A DNA stretch of 34,800 nucleotides from an uncultured Trichormus sp. (GTDB lineage Bacteria; Cyanobacteriota; Cyanobacteriia; Cyanobacteriales; Nostocaceae), in assembly GCA_936914905.1 (NCBI GenBank), contig CAKZGI010000349.1, forward strand, positions 1 through 34,800. The letters run 5' to 3'. Under the pieces are notes generated by a model that worked only from the letters and a program-made list of their open reading frames with translations, did not search any database and was not told the DNA's origin. This document shows, one piece after another, positions 1 through 8,461 of the stretch. Within the stretch, counting starts at the first letter, position 1. Each line of letters opens with the position of its first letter. The position numbers and the translations under genes were made by a program.

Positions 1-118
1 TAGGAATCATCAATACACCGAACCAGCCGATGTAAATCCGGTTTTCAGTGCTGGTTATCCACTCGCAGAAGCGATCCCATAAGCTAGCGGTTGAACGCTG
101 TTGTAAGGTTGTGGTCAT
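1..118 (-). CDS. psbA: Photosystem II D1 protein, N-terminal part (runs off the window)
   Basis: D1 is the reaction-centre core protein of photosystem II in the thylakoid membrane. Only the first 39 codons are present. The minus strand from the ATG at 118-116 reads [17 protein letters not shown] and then a segment containing [19 protein letters not shown], which matches the conserved D1 N-terminus before the first transmembrane helix. The rest lies outside the left edge. No strong Shine-Dalgarno is seen. A -35/-10 pair lies about 60 bp upstream. D1 is usually a multi-copy family in these bacteria, so which psbA copy this is cannot be told from 39 residues. Confidence 0.95.
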   Translation of the reverse strand, partial: MTTTLQQRSTASLWDRFCEWITSTENRIYIGWFGVLMIP

Positions 119-176
119 TTTATAAGTGCTTTATTTCTTTATGATGTTGATAGGTTTTTTTGCCTACCTGACTACA

Positions 177-205
177 ACATTAGAGGGTAAATTGAAATTT
201 GTAAA
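177..205 (-). promoter_or_regulatory. Putative psbA promoter
   Basis: On the minus strand a TTTACA box (200-205) and a TAATGT box (177-182) are separated by exactly 17 bp, sigma-70 type geometry, and read toward psbA. This would leave a leader of roughly 50 nt before the ATG at 118. The assignment is by pattern only. Confidence 0.5.
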
Positions 206-383
206 GATAAATAGAATTAGTATTAGTTATACTAACTATATATTTTACTAATTTATTGAGATTTACAAAAGGTTCTTCACATTTTGACCGAAAACAGGGT
301 GTGGAGTGTAGGGACGCCAGTGATGGCTATCACCTATTACCTATCACGATATAGGACTGATAGTGTCACAATAAAGTCCCTTT

Positions 384-450
384 TAGGGTGCGTCAGACCT
401 AATAAGTTGATATTAACCAATATATATAATATTAGATCTGACGCACCCTA
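384..450. repeat. 67-bp near-perfect inverted repeat, MITE-like
   Basis: A 21-bp arm at 384-404 (TAGGGTGCGTCAGACCTAATA) is matched by its reverse complement at 430-450 with one mismatch, around a 25-bp AT-rich centre. A 16-bp direct repeat, CTATCACCTATTACCT, lies on both sides at 327-342 and 479-494. The GGGTGCGTCAGA termini resemble small non-autonomous elements seen widely in cyanobacteria. It sits just downstream of the pyrE stop and could fold in the pyrE 3' RNA, but has no U-run and so is not a classic terminator. Confidence 0.75.
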
Positions 451-481
451 CTAATATGCAACTTGCGTAAGTCCTGACCTA

Positions 482-1108
482 TCACCTATTACCTGCTATT
501 TTACGGTACTCTTCTTGAAGATCCTGAATTGAAAACAACGCATCAAACTGCAAGTCAGCAGATTTATATAACTCTGCGCCTCCTTGTAGTCGGTCTATCA
601 AAGAAATTACTCGATTTACGGTATAACCTGCTGCTTGCAGACGTTCAACCGCTTTCAGTGCAGACTGCCCCGTAGTTACAACATCTTCTAGCACCACTAC
701 TTTTGCACCTGCTGGCAAGGTAGGTCCTTCTATATAATCCATTGTGCCATGACCTTTAGCTTCTTTACGAATAATCAACGCGGGTAGGAGTCGATTTTCA
801 TAAACAGAAACTACACTCACTGCTGAAACAATGGGATCAGCACCCAGTGTTAGACCTGCTACTGCCTGTGTATCTATTGGTAGGAGGTATAACAACAATC
901 GTCCTACTGCCAAAGCACCTTGAGGATGGAGTGTTACCTGTTTACCATTAATATAGTAAAAACTACGTTGTCCAGAAGAGAGAACAAAATCACCTTCTTG
1001 ATAAGCAAGTCGGCAAAATAAATCTAGTAACTTCTGACGCAAGGTAGTTAAATCAGTAGTAGTCGCCCAAATATCTGACTGGTTAGATGTTTCAGTAGAA
1101 TAAGACAT
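482..1108 (-). CDS. pyrE: Orotate phosphoribosyltransferase
   Basis: Converts orotate and PRPP to orotidine 5'-monophosphate in pyrimidine synthesis (cytosol). The 208-residue product has the type I PRTase fold signatures: the catalytic loop RKEAKGHGT (residues 114-122) and the PRPP-binding motif VVVLEDVVTTGQS (137-149). A SSGQRSFYY segment (44-52) is the usual substrate region. The length is normal for the family, with a 20-residue polar N-terminal extension. The last three codons (GNR, then TGA) fall inside a short repeat (479-494) that also occurs at 327-342, so the extreme C-terminus has probably been rewritten by repeat sequence. The gene stands alone, with psbA downstream on the same strand. 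Confidence 0.95.
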   Translation of the reverse strand: MSYSTETSNQSDIWATTTDLTTLRQKLLDLFCRLAYQEGDFVLSSGQRSFYYINGKQVTLHPQGALAVGRLLLYLLPIDTQAVAGLTLGADPIVSAVSVVSVYENRLLPALIIRKEAKGHGTMDYIEGPTLPAGAKVVVLEDVVTTGQSALKAVERLQAAGYTVNRVISLIDRLQGGAELYKSADLQFDALFSIQDLQEEYRKIAGNR

Positions 1109-1203
1109 TACAAACCGTTAAAAGTTGTGCTACACCAAAGGTTGAACTCATGAGAGTTCTGAAATTAAGCATAAATTAAGATTCACACAAAAATTGAGGA
1201 GTC

Positions 1204-1644
1204 ATGAACATGAGTATAAATTGGCAAGGCTTGAGTCGGTTATTAGTACTGCTGGTTAGTAGTGCAGCCTTTCCTATCGTTACAGTTGCTCAGATGCAAC
1301 CAGAAAATTATGAAACAATTACTGACACTCTTGAAAGAGCGTATTTTCGCTATGACCCTAATTTTTATAACAATGGTAGTTTAAAGCGTCAGGTAGATTC
1401 TTTATTTGGTCCAGGGGGTAAGTTTGGAACAACGTTCCCGGATAATGAAATCGCTAAAGATGCTGAGTTGGTAAACACTTTTTATCATGATGTTCTTACC
1501 CAACAAGCTATGAATGATCCTTATCTTCGTACTCCTGATTTACCAAGTCCTTACGATTCTTCTTTATTGATGTCTCCTCGCTATAATGCTAATAAGCTAA
1601 AAGTTGGTACTGAATACCACTTTGACAGTTTACTATCTCGTTAG
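1204..1644 (+). CDS. Small exported protein of unknown function
   Basis: I do not recognise a named family. The 146-residue product starts with a signal-peptide-like segment: polar start, hydrophobic core LLVLLVSSAAFPIVTVA, and a likely cut after VAQ near residue 30. The mature part is acidic and rich in Tyr, Asn and Pro (for example RAYFRYDPNFYNNGS and DLPSPYDSSLL) with no cysteines. This suggests a periplasmic or outer-envelope protein. GAGGA at 1196-1200 is only 3 bp before ATG 1204 but 9 bp before ATG 1210, so translation may really begin at the second Met. No operon partner is evident; pyrE is divergent upstream. Confidence 0.75.
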   Translation: MNMSINWQGLSRLLVLLVSSAAFPIVTVAQMQPENYETITDTLERAYFRYDPNFYNNGSLKRQVDSLFGPGGKFGTTFPDNEIAKDAELVNTFYHDVLTQQAMNDPYLRTPDLPSPYDSSLLMSPRYNANKLKVGTEYHFDSLLSR

Positions 1645-1681
1645 TACTGGTATTGAGTGCATTAGGTTTGAGAGGCGTTCC

Positions 1682-1882
1682 GTAGTATATCTATATATAC
1701 TACAAACAGATGAAACTTGGACTTATGTCATACTGATAGCGCAGCGTGGCGTAAGCCATGGGTAACTTAGTGCAGCTCATCCCTTTGGGACACTGCGTGA
1801 ACACGGAGCTTGCCGTAGGCTCTATGCTTGCCGTAGGCTCTATGCTTGCCGTAGGCTCTATATATCTGGGAGATTCTTCACT
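1682..1882 (+). repeat. Dispersed repeat, long copy (R1)
   Basis: This stretch begins with the inverted repeat GTAGTATAT/ATATACTAC and continues with a 27-bp module (1733-1759, CTGATAGCGCAGCGTGGCG then TAAGCCAT). It ends at GGAGATTCTTCACT. The same start, module and end recur at 34503-34617 in a shorter copy without the middle part. The 27-bp module alone is found in inverse orientation at 2018-2044 and 21317-21343. It is non-coding and probably a mobile or recombination-prone repeat of this genome. Confidence 0.8.
1808..1861 (+). repeat. Three exact 18-bp tandem units
   Basis: The unit GCTTGCCGTAGGCTCTAT is repeated three times without a mismatch (1808-1825, 1826-1843, 1844-1861). It lies in the part of repeat R1 that is missing from the sister copy at 34503-34617. 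Confidence 0.95.
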
Positions 1883-2017
1883 TAGTTAAAAACAACACTC
1901 ATAAACAGTTGTTAGTATTAAATATGATTAATACTTGATTTTTGAACATAACTCCGTACACCTTAATATTCTGTAATCCTCTTACCTTTTGCCTCTTGCC
2001 TGCCTACGCAAGCAATT

Positions 2018-2044
2018 ATGGCTTACGCCACCCTGCACTATCAG
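2018..2044 (-). repeat. 27-bp dispersed module, inverse copy
   Basis: The reverse complement differs from the module at 1733-1759 at two positions. The surrounding 1883-2159 region holds no convincing gene. It contains this module and an exact 11-bp tandem duplication (TTTAGATACTT at 2112-2122 and 2123-2133). Confidence 0.7.
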
Positions 2045-2159
2045 AAATCAAAGCGGATTCCTATAGTAGAAGTTTAATTTTTGTGTTTCATGGCGCTGAG
2101 AAATTCTGGATTTTAGATACTTTTTAGATACTTTAATGTGTTGATGATAAATTTGTTGA

Positions 2160-2663
2160 TTATAAATTTAGTTTTCCAACTCGCAACCCCATAATCATTA
2201 AATCTCTTTGTACACTATCTAAATCGGCTATTTTGGGCAAATTTCCCCAATGTTGAAAACTAAATTCTTCAAAGAGTTTTAAACTGGAGTAATTATGGGC
2301 AAAAATGAAGCTGACTAAAGTGTTTAAACCTAAATTTGGACTTTCGGTAATTGCTTTAGTTAACAGTTGTTTTCCTAAACCTTGGTGTTCAAAATCAGGG
2401 GAAATGTAAATACTAATTTCGACCGTGGAATGATAGGCGGGTCTGCCATAAAATGATTGGAAACTCAACCATCCACCAATTACACCATCTACCTCAATTA
2501 TCCATAGAGGACGTTGTGAGGGTACTCATCCTTGAAACCAAGCCATGGGAGTGTCCACAGACACAGGTTCTAAATCGGCGGTGGCCATGCGACTAGGCAC
2601 CGCTGCGTTATAAATTTCTACAATTGTTGGTAAGTCTGTTTTGGTGGCATGGCGGATTATCAT
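2160..2663 (-). pseudogene. GNAT N-acetyltransferase (phosphinothricin-acetyltransferase-like), one in-frame stop
   Basis: The family transfers acetyl from acetyl-CoA to small amines. Reading from ATG 2663 gives a 167-codon frame that would be a full GNAT protein of normal length: MIIRHATKTDLPTIVEIYNA at the start and the acetyl-CoA loop region FEHQGLGKQLL downstream. Codon 46 is TGA (2526-2528), between WFQG and VPSQRPLW. Everything after it remains open to the end. A CGA-to-TGA change would explain the break. A remaining open part of 102 residues (from 2468) lacks the N-terminal strand and helices and is unlikely to be active. A sequencing error is possible, but the neighbouring gene is also dead. 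Confidence 0.85.
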
Positions 2664-2770
2664 TGCGGCTATGGCAGAATTCTTGGTAAAATTTTTATAA
2701 AAAATACACTGTCACTGCAAAATTGATCAGGTGTTCTGCGGTTTTTATTCAATTTCAATAGAGAAAAATC

Positions 2771-3641
2771 TTGTTTAGTATCTGGCAATCGCTAAGTCTT
2801 GTATTGATAGTCATAATTATTATTAGCTTTATTATTAGCTTCGGATCAATATAATATGTCCAGGCTAAACCTTCTTATATTTCCTCTGAACTTTCGGCAA
2901 AAGTCAATGTTAAAGTCCCAGATTTGGGGAGGCATTTCCAAAAATTTGGGATTGAACGATAGATCATAATCTATATCTATGACTCAAAAAATAACCTAAC
3001 TTACGAACACAATCCCCGACGCAATCGCACTGCAATGACTCCAGCTTCAACCTTCAAAATTTCCAATGCCTTGACGGCTTTAGAAACAGGTGTGATTGCT
3101 GATGATCTGGCTGTTCTGACTTGGGATGGAATTCATAGGGATTCTGAAGGTTGGAATCAGGATACAAATTTGCGTCAAGCGTTCAAAAATTCAACTGTCT
3201 GGTTCTATAAAATTCTAGCACCCAAAATTGGATATGTACGAATGCAGCAATGGGTTGATGAAGTAGTTTATGGCAACCGTCAGATTGGTACGTCCGTAGA
3301 TATTGATCGTTTCTGGCTGCAAAGTCCATTGGAAATTACACCCAAAGCGTAAATTGATTTTTTGCAAAGTTTGTATCAAGGTAATTTATCGTTTTCAAAA
3401 CTGACTATGGACGTTGTTAAAGACATTATGGTGCGTGAACAAAATCCAGATTACAGACTGCCGGCTAAAACGGGATAGTTAAGTAGTAATAAACCGCAAA
3501 TAGGTTGGTTTGTTGGTTATTTGGAAAAGAATAAGAATGTCTACTTTTTTGCCGCAAACTATTGATATCAATAAACCAGATAATTCACCTATCCAAATCG
3601 AGATCACACGCAGCAGTTTGAAGGATTTGGGTTTATTATAA
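2771..3641 (+). pseudogene. Class D (OXA-type) beta-lactamase-like protein, multiply disrupted
   Basis: Class D enzymes are exported serine hydrolases of beta-lactams or penicillin-binding relatives. One plus-strand frame carries a hydrophobic leader (from about 2771) and then, in order, the STFK active-site motif (about 3047-3058), the S-x-V motif STV (residue 53 of the open segment starting at ATG 3035), the YGN motif (about 3269) and KTG (3467-3475). The frame is broken by TAA 2852, TAG 2960, TAA 3350 and TAG 3476. A frameshift near 3560 then leads to the original C-terminus ending at 3641. All catalytic motifs are still legible, so inactivation looks recent. The open 105-residue piece 3035-3352 is a fragment, not a gene. 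Confidence 0.88.
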
Positions 3642-3675
3642 GGATTTGGATTTATTTAATGTTAGGAATTCTGTA

Positions 3676-4395
3676 TCAAAATCGGACTTTGTATAACTCG
3701 AATAGTTCTCCTAATTGACGTTTTACTATTTTAGCACCTGCGGTTTTAATAGTTTTTTCCCATTTAGATACAGTTTCTAGAAACACTTCAGCACCTAAAT
3801 AAGTTTCCAAAACGGCCCAATCTTCTGCTAAAGGTTGTTCTGAATTCAGAATGTCAAATACAAAATGTCCTTCGGGTTTTAATACCCGTTTAATTTCTAG
3901 TAATACAATATGCCAATAATCCAGGGGAAAATAACAACTAAATCCGGTAGCTATTACTAAATCAAATTGTTCGGAAGGATGGTTTAAATGATGTGATGCC
4001 CCTAATTCTACACCTTTGAAAAGTTTTGAGTTCAATTGTGAACCACGGGAATTGAGAGTATCGCGTGCTATGTTACTGATTTCTTGCCCATAGAAATATG
4101 CTTGCCAATCTCGCCAAGGATATATTAAAAAACTGACACCGCAACCGATATCTAAACAGTGTTGCTTTTTTTGAGGTTGGGCAATTTCCCAGAATGGTGA
4201 AACAATTCTACTATTTAATAAACCTGTAGTCCATTCCCTAAATATTGGCATTGCTTGTACTTCATCTGGTACTTCAAAGGGTTGATTTTGATATTGTTTA
4301 TTGAAGCGATATGCTACTTGGGCTATTCTTTCTTGCCATTTGTCTGAGTGATTTATATTCGTTGTATAAGGTTTTGATGTTAAATCTTTAGACAT
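3676..4395 (-). CDS. Class I SAM-dependent methyltransferase
   Basis: A cytosolic methyltransferase of unknown substrate, 239 residues. The Rossmann signatures are in order: motif I LDIGCG at 81-86, an acidic end of strand beta-2 (GQE, 103-105), FDLVIATG at 144-151 (motif IV position), and the motif V/VI type segment LLEIKRVLKPEGHFVFDIL at 165-183. This is the usual small-molecule (Methyltransf_11/25-like) arrangement. It lies 73 bp downstream of the ABC ATPase gene on the same strand, so the two could be cotranscribed, although the spacer is repeat-like (GGGGATTGGGGA). No motif tells what is methylated. Confidence 0.85.
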   Translation of the reverse strand: MSKDLTSKPYTTNINHSDKWQERIAQVAYRFNKQYQNQPFEVPDEVQAMPIFREWTTGLLNSRIVSPFWEIAQPQKKQHCLDIGCGVSFLIYPWRDWQAYFYGQEISNIARDTLNSRGSQLNSKLFKGVELGASHHLNHPSEQFDLVIATGFSCYFPLDYWHIVLLEIKRVLKPEGHFVFDILNSEQPLAEDWAVLETYLGAEVFLETVSKWEKTIKTAGAKIVKRQLGELFELYKVRF

Positions 4396-4468
4396 TATTT
4401 AATTTGGGGATTGGGGAAGATGAGGGAGATGAGCGAGTAATTTTCCTAGTGACTAATAACTAATTATA

Positions 4469-6118
4469 TTAGACCTTGGCTAATAAAGGTGCAGCAGCTA
4501 GGAGGGTTTTGGTGTAGTGATGTTGGGGATCGGCCAAAATTTCTTTGGTGCGACCTAGTTCAACTATTTTACCACCATTCATAACGGCGATGCGATCACA
4601 CAAAAATCTCGCTAACCATAGATTGTGGGTGATAAACAAGTAAGTTAACTCGAATTCGGCTTTTAATTGCAACATCAAATCTAGAACTTGTGTCTGTACA
4701 CTTGCATCTAGCATACTCACGGGTTCATCACATATTACCAGTTTAGGACGAGTAATTAAAGCCCGTGCGATCGCAACTCGTTGTTGTTGTCCTCCAGATA
4801 AGTCAGATGGATAGCGTTGATAATAAAGTTCTGCTGGTGTTAATCCGACTTTCTCTAACATCCACAGAACCTTTTCTTTGGCTTTTTTAGCATTCGCTAA
4901 ATTGTGAATTAATAAAGGATCAGCTATACTTTTTCCCACAGTCATGGCTGGATTTAAACAAGCGTGAGGATCTTGAAATATCATTTGTATTTGTCGGCGA
5001 GAAGAACGGATTTCTTGCAGCGATATTTTAGTTAATTCTTGTCCTAAAAACTCGACTTTTCCAGATGTAGGACGAATTAATTGTAAGATTGTTCTGGAAA
5101 GTGTACTTTTCCCACAACCAGATTCTCCTACTAGTCCTAATATCTCGCCTGGATATAATTCCAAGTCAATGCCATCTACAGCTTTAATTGTTTGACCTGA
5201 TCCTTTAAATAGACGTTGAATAAAATTAGGTTCAATGGTGTAATGTTGTTTGAGTTCTGTAATTTTTAAAATTGGTGATTGATGATTGATAATGGGTGAT
5301 GGGGACTGATTTTCAACTTCATAAACTGCCTGTATATGTAAAGCTGCCTTTAATAGAGATTGGGTATATTCATGTTGGGGATTACTAAATACAGATGATG
5401 TTTTCCCCATTTCTACCATTTTGCCATGATACATAACACCAATATGATCGCAATATTCGGCGACCATTGCCAAATCATGGGAAATTAATAATAATCCCAT
5501 GTTTTCCTCTGCACACAATCGCGTCAATTCTTGTAAAATCTGGGTAGAGACGGTTACATCTAAACTAGTTGTAGGTTCATCAGCAACAATTAGTTTAGGA
5601 TTAAGAAGTAAAGCTAGTGCAATCGCAACTCGTTGACGCATCCCTCCACTAAACTCATGGGGGTACTGATTCCAGCGATTAGCAGGAATTTTCACCTTTT
5701 CTAAAGTTGCTAAAGCTTTTAGCTTTGCTTGCTGTGTGGATAATTCCGAGGAATGTGCTTGTAGAGTTCCTATACAATGATTACCAATAGTCATTAACGG
5801 ATCAAGGCGTGTCATCGGGTCTTGAAAAATTAAAGCCACAGCTTCACCTCGAAATTTCCTCAGCTGATCAGATGTTAGATTTAACACTGACTGCCTACGA
5901 AATATTACTTGTCCTTCTAACTGACTGGAGGAGGGTAACAAACGCATTACTGCCCGTCCGATTGTAGATTTACCACAACCGGACTCTCCTACCAAACCCA
6001 TTCTTTCACCAGATTGGAGGGTAAAAGATACATCATCAACCGCCCAACTTACTTCTTCTTGGTGACGTTGTGGATAAGCTACACGCAAATTTTCAATACT
6101 AAATAAGGATTCACTCAT
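4469..6118 (-). CDS. Peptide/oligopeptide ABC transporter, two fused ATPase domains
   Basis: A 549-residue cytoplasmic subunit that would energise uptake of peptides, nickel or similar solutes (Dpp/Opp/GsiA class). It holds two complete ABC domains. Domain 1 has Walker A GESGCGKST at 44-52, signature FSGGMRQRV at 156-164, Walker B LIVADEP at 176-182 and H-loop His214. Domain 2 has Walker A at 331-339, signature LSGGQQQ at 440-446, Walker B LVICDEP at 460-466 and H-loop His498. This corresponds to a DppD-DppF fusion, as in GsiA or YejF. The domains are joined by a Ser/Pro/Asn/Ile linker (270-283) encoded by a short intergenic-type repeat at 5271-5310. No permease or binding-protein gene is adjacent. 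Confidence 0.93.
   Translation of the reverse strand: MSESLFSIENLRVAYPQRHQEEVSWAVDDVSFTLQSGERMGLVGESGCGKSTIGRAVMRLLPSSSQLEGQVIFRRQSVLNLTSDQLRKFRGEAVALIFQDPMTRLDPLMTIGNHCIGTLQAHSSELSTQQAKLKALATLEKVKIPANRWNQYPHEFSGGMRQRVAIALALLLNPKLIVADEPTTSLDVTVSTQILQELTRLCAEENMGLLLISHDLAMVAEYCDHIGVMYHGKMVEMGKTSSVFSNPQHEYTQSLLKAALHIQAVYEVENQSPSPIINHQSPILKITELKQHYTIEPNFIQRLFKGSGQTIKAVDGIDLELYPGEILGLVGESGCGKSTLSRTILQLIRPTSGKVEFLGQELTKISLQEIRSSRRQIQMIFQDPHACLNPAMTVGKSIADPLLIHNLANAKKAKEKVLWMLEKVGLTPAELYYQRYPSDLSGGQQQRVAIARALITRPKLVICDEPVSMLDASVQTQVLDLMLQLKAEFELTYLFITHNLWLARFLCDRIAVMNGGKIVELGRTKEILADPQHHYTKTLLAAAPLLAKV
5271..5310. repeat. Heptamer-like GTGATTGATGATTGA repeat inside a coding region
   Basis: ATTGGTGATTGATGATTGAT and similar steps (5271-5310) have the same character as the short degenerate repeats normally found between genes here, such as 8391-8460 and 11674-11711. 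The stretch falls in frame inside the ABC ATPase gene and encodes residues 270-283, the interdomain linker. Confidence 0.7.
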
Positions 6119-6280
6119 AAATGTTTACCAACTTCAATAAATTCTTGGACGGGAGAATTTGCCTAATTTGTAAAAAAAAATATACCCAAATAATAGTAAC
6201 CAAAGGGGTTTGTGTTTTGAGAAGCTACTAGATATTTTAGTGGAGTGCCAACGTAATACCTAAATATACTAAATATATCT

Positions 6281-8339
6281 ATGAAAGCAGATGCTATTAG
6301 CTTTTTCCTACCTGCCATTGTTGCTACGCCCATTAAAGAACCTGTACCCATATTTTCGGTGATTTTGGGGATTATGTTGATTTCACCCCTTTTTTTTGGA
6401 AAAATGCACCTACCGCGAATTGTGGGGTTAATACTGGCAGAGGTAATAGTTGGGCCTAATAGCTTGGGACTTTTGGCGCGGGACAACACAATTGTTCTTT
6501 TAGGTAGAGTTTAGTTTATTGTTTCTCATGTTCATGGCAGGGTTGGAAACCAGCCTGGATGAGATAAAACATAACACAGATAAGGCGTTGATTTTTGTTT
6601 TATTGACATTTGCCGTCCCGATGATATTGGGTACGGGGGGATAATGTTAGCAATTGGTTACGGATTTTTACGTCCGATTTTAGTCGGTTCTTGTTTTCCT
6701 TCCCATACCTTGCTGGTATTACCTATAGTCAGTAAACTGGGAATCATGCGATCATAAGTTTTAACTACTACTCCTGGTGGCACTTTAATCACTAAAATCA
6801 CTAATATTTTGGCACTATTAGTAGTAGCAGTAGTAGTAAGGGCGCATCAAGGTAGTTTAACATTCCAGTTTTGGTTATTTTTAATTCCTTCACTGATTAT
6901 TTATACCTTCCTTACCCCCTGGGGTGTTCCTCCCTTGGGAAAGTGGTTTTTTCGCAAATTCGGACATGATTAAGGGGGAGAATTTACTTTTGTTCTTGCT
7001 ACTTTATTTGTAGTTTCCTATGGGGCAGATATAGTCCAAATTGAACCGATTATTGGCGCCTTTTTAGCGGGAGTCACTATTAGCCAATAGATACCCCAAC
7101 TTAGTCCTTTAATTAATGAATCTGATTCAATTTGTTGGTAATACTCTATTTGTACCATTTTTTCTAATTTCGGTGGGAATGTTGGTAAATCCCAGAATTC
7201 TGATTCAAGAACCAAAATCCTTAATAGTATCTGGTGTTATTCTGACAGTTGCCATTATCGCTAAATATCTAGGTGGTGGGGGTGCGGGTGAATTACTTGC
7301 ATTTAAATTTGATAGGGTGATAGTAATGTTTCGATTATCGGTGGCACAAGCTGTTTCTACCTTGGCTGCAATTACCCTTGCTTACAACATCAAATTGCTA
7401 GATCAATTAACAGTGAATGGTACAATTGCCATGGTTTTAGTTACCTGCATTGCATATCCTTGGGTGACAGCAAAGTGGGGAACAAACTAAAACCAGAAGA
7501 TGCTACTAATCAAAGAAGTGAAGGTAGAAAATTAGGCGATCACATTTTAGTTCCAGTTGCTAATCCAAATACAGAAGATAACCTGTTATAATTAACTATT
7601 ATATTAGCAAAATCCGCCACCAGCACATTATTCTCCACATTTTAATTGAAGCAGGTAAACCGATTTCTCCAGCACAGAAAGCTAGACAAAATCAATTACT
7701 TTCCACCGCAGAAATTATTGCCAATGCAGCAGTTATCAAAGTTATAACTATTGGTAGAATTGATGAATCAATTGATAAAGGAATTGCAAGGGTAGCAGAA
7801 GAAAAACAAACCAGTATCATAGTCTGTGGATGGAAGGGTTACTCTACTTACCAAGAAAACTTATTTGGTGGTGTGATTGATAAAATTGTTGAACGCAGTT
7901 GTGATTGATAAAATTGTTGAACGCAGTTCTGTACTTATATTAGTAACTCGCTTTCCATTACCTATTCAACATACATCACGAGTATTTTTAGCCTTCACCA
8001 GTCAACAAGCTAAAAGTAGTTCCTTTGCACAAAGCATCATATTAGCCATAACCTTAGTAACAGAACTCAAAGCATCCTTACAACTTTTACAAGTTATCCC
8101 CTCCAAAGGAGTAGATATTGATTTAAGTTAGGGGATACTACCAGCGGATACAGCTGTGCCAAAAGTGGGGGTAATTTTGTCACAGAAGTGTCGCTGTTAT
8201 TGAAACCTAATTATTTATTGGTGTTAAATGGGTCAGTAGCACAAAAAGGCTAGATATTTTCACTACTTGGTCATGTTCCCGAAGCGATCGCACATAATCA
8301 CCTAAAGTTGCTATAATGATCGCGTATTTCCCACAGTAG
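6281..8339 (+). pseudogene. Cation:proton antiporter (CPA2/NapA-KefB type) with C-terminal universal stress protein domain
   Basis: The intact family exchanges Na+ or K+ for H+ across the membrane and often carries a cytosolic UspA tail in cyanobacteria. The remnants line up in order across three frames: an N-terminal membrane segment (6281-6514, with VGLILAEVIVGPNSLGLLAR), FLMFMAGLETSLDEIK (about 6521), IEPIIGAFLAGVTIS (about 7041), NTLFVPFFLISVGMLVNP (about 7140), then the Usp-like GWKGYSTYQENLFGG (about 7830). Breaks include a frameshift near 6503, TAA 6755, TAA about 6970, TAG 7088, TAA after 7487 and a 28-bp tandem duplication at 7873-7928 that shifts the frame. The gene cannot give a working product. 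Open stretches inside it (6281-6514, 7116-7490, 7877-8131) are pieces. Confidence 0.9.
7873..7928 (+). repeat. Exact 28-bp tandem duplication
   Basis: Bases 7873-7900 (beginning GTGATTGATAAAATTG and ending GAACGCAGTT) are repeated without change at 7901-7928. Because 28 is not a multiple of three it shifts the reading frame of the antiporter's stress-protein domain. Removing one copy restores the continuous reading DKIVERSSVLILVTRF. Confidence 0.97.
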
Positions 8340-8390
8340 CAGGAGATGTGAATTGGGGACTCGGAACTGGGAACTGGAGAATAACTCTTA

Positions 8391-8460
8391 ACCAATTACG
8401 AATTACAAATTACCAATCACCAATCAGCAACTACGAATTACCAATTACCAATCACCAATT
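8391..8460. repeat. Degenerate TTACCAA/ATCACCA heptamer array
   Basis: About ten imperfect units of the AATTACCA/AATCACCA type run up to the mtnA start. Arrays of this kind are typical short repeats of Nostocales. They are open in the mtnA frame, so they create an apparent 38-residue N-terminal extension from a GTG at 8348. Confidence 0.8.
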
Positions 8461-8461
8461 T

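Noticed and set aside
1808-1861. CRISPR array
   Set aside because: The three units are 18 bp and directly adjacent with no spacers, and no cas gene is nearby.
1942-2127. 61-codon plus-strand reading frame
   Set aside because: No ATG start at its beginning; it runs through the dispersed 27-bp module and an 11-bp tandem duplication, and its composition does not look like protein.
6163-6489. 108-codon minus-strand frame opposite the antiporter remnant
   Set aside because: It is the complement of the first membrane segment of the antiporter pseudogene, whose plus-strand reading matches the family.
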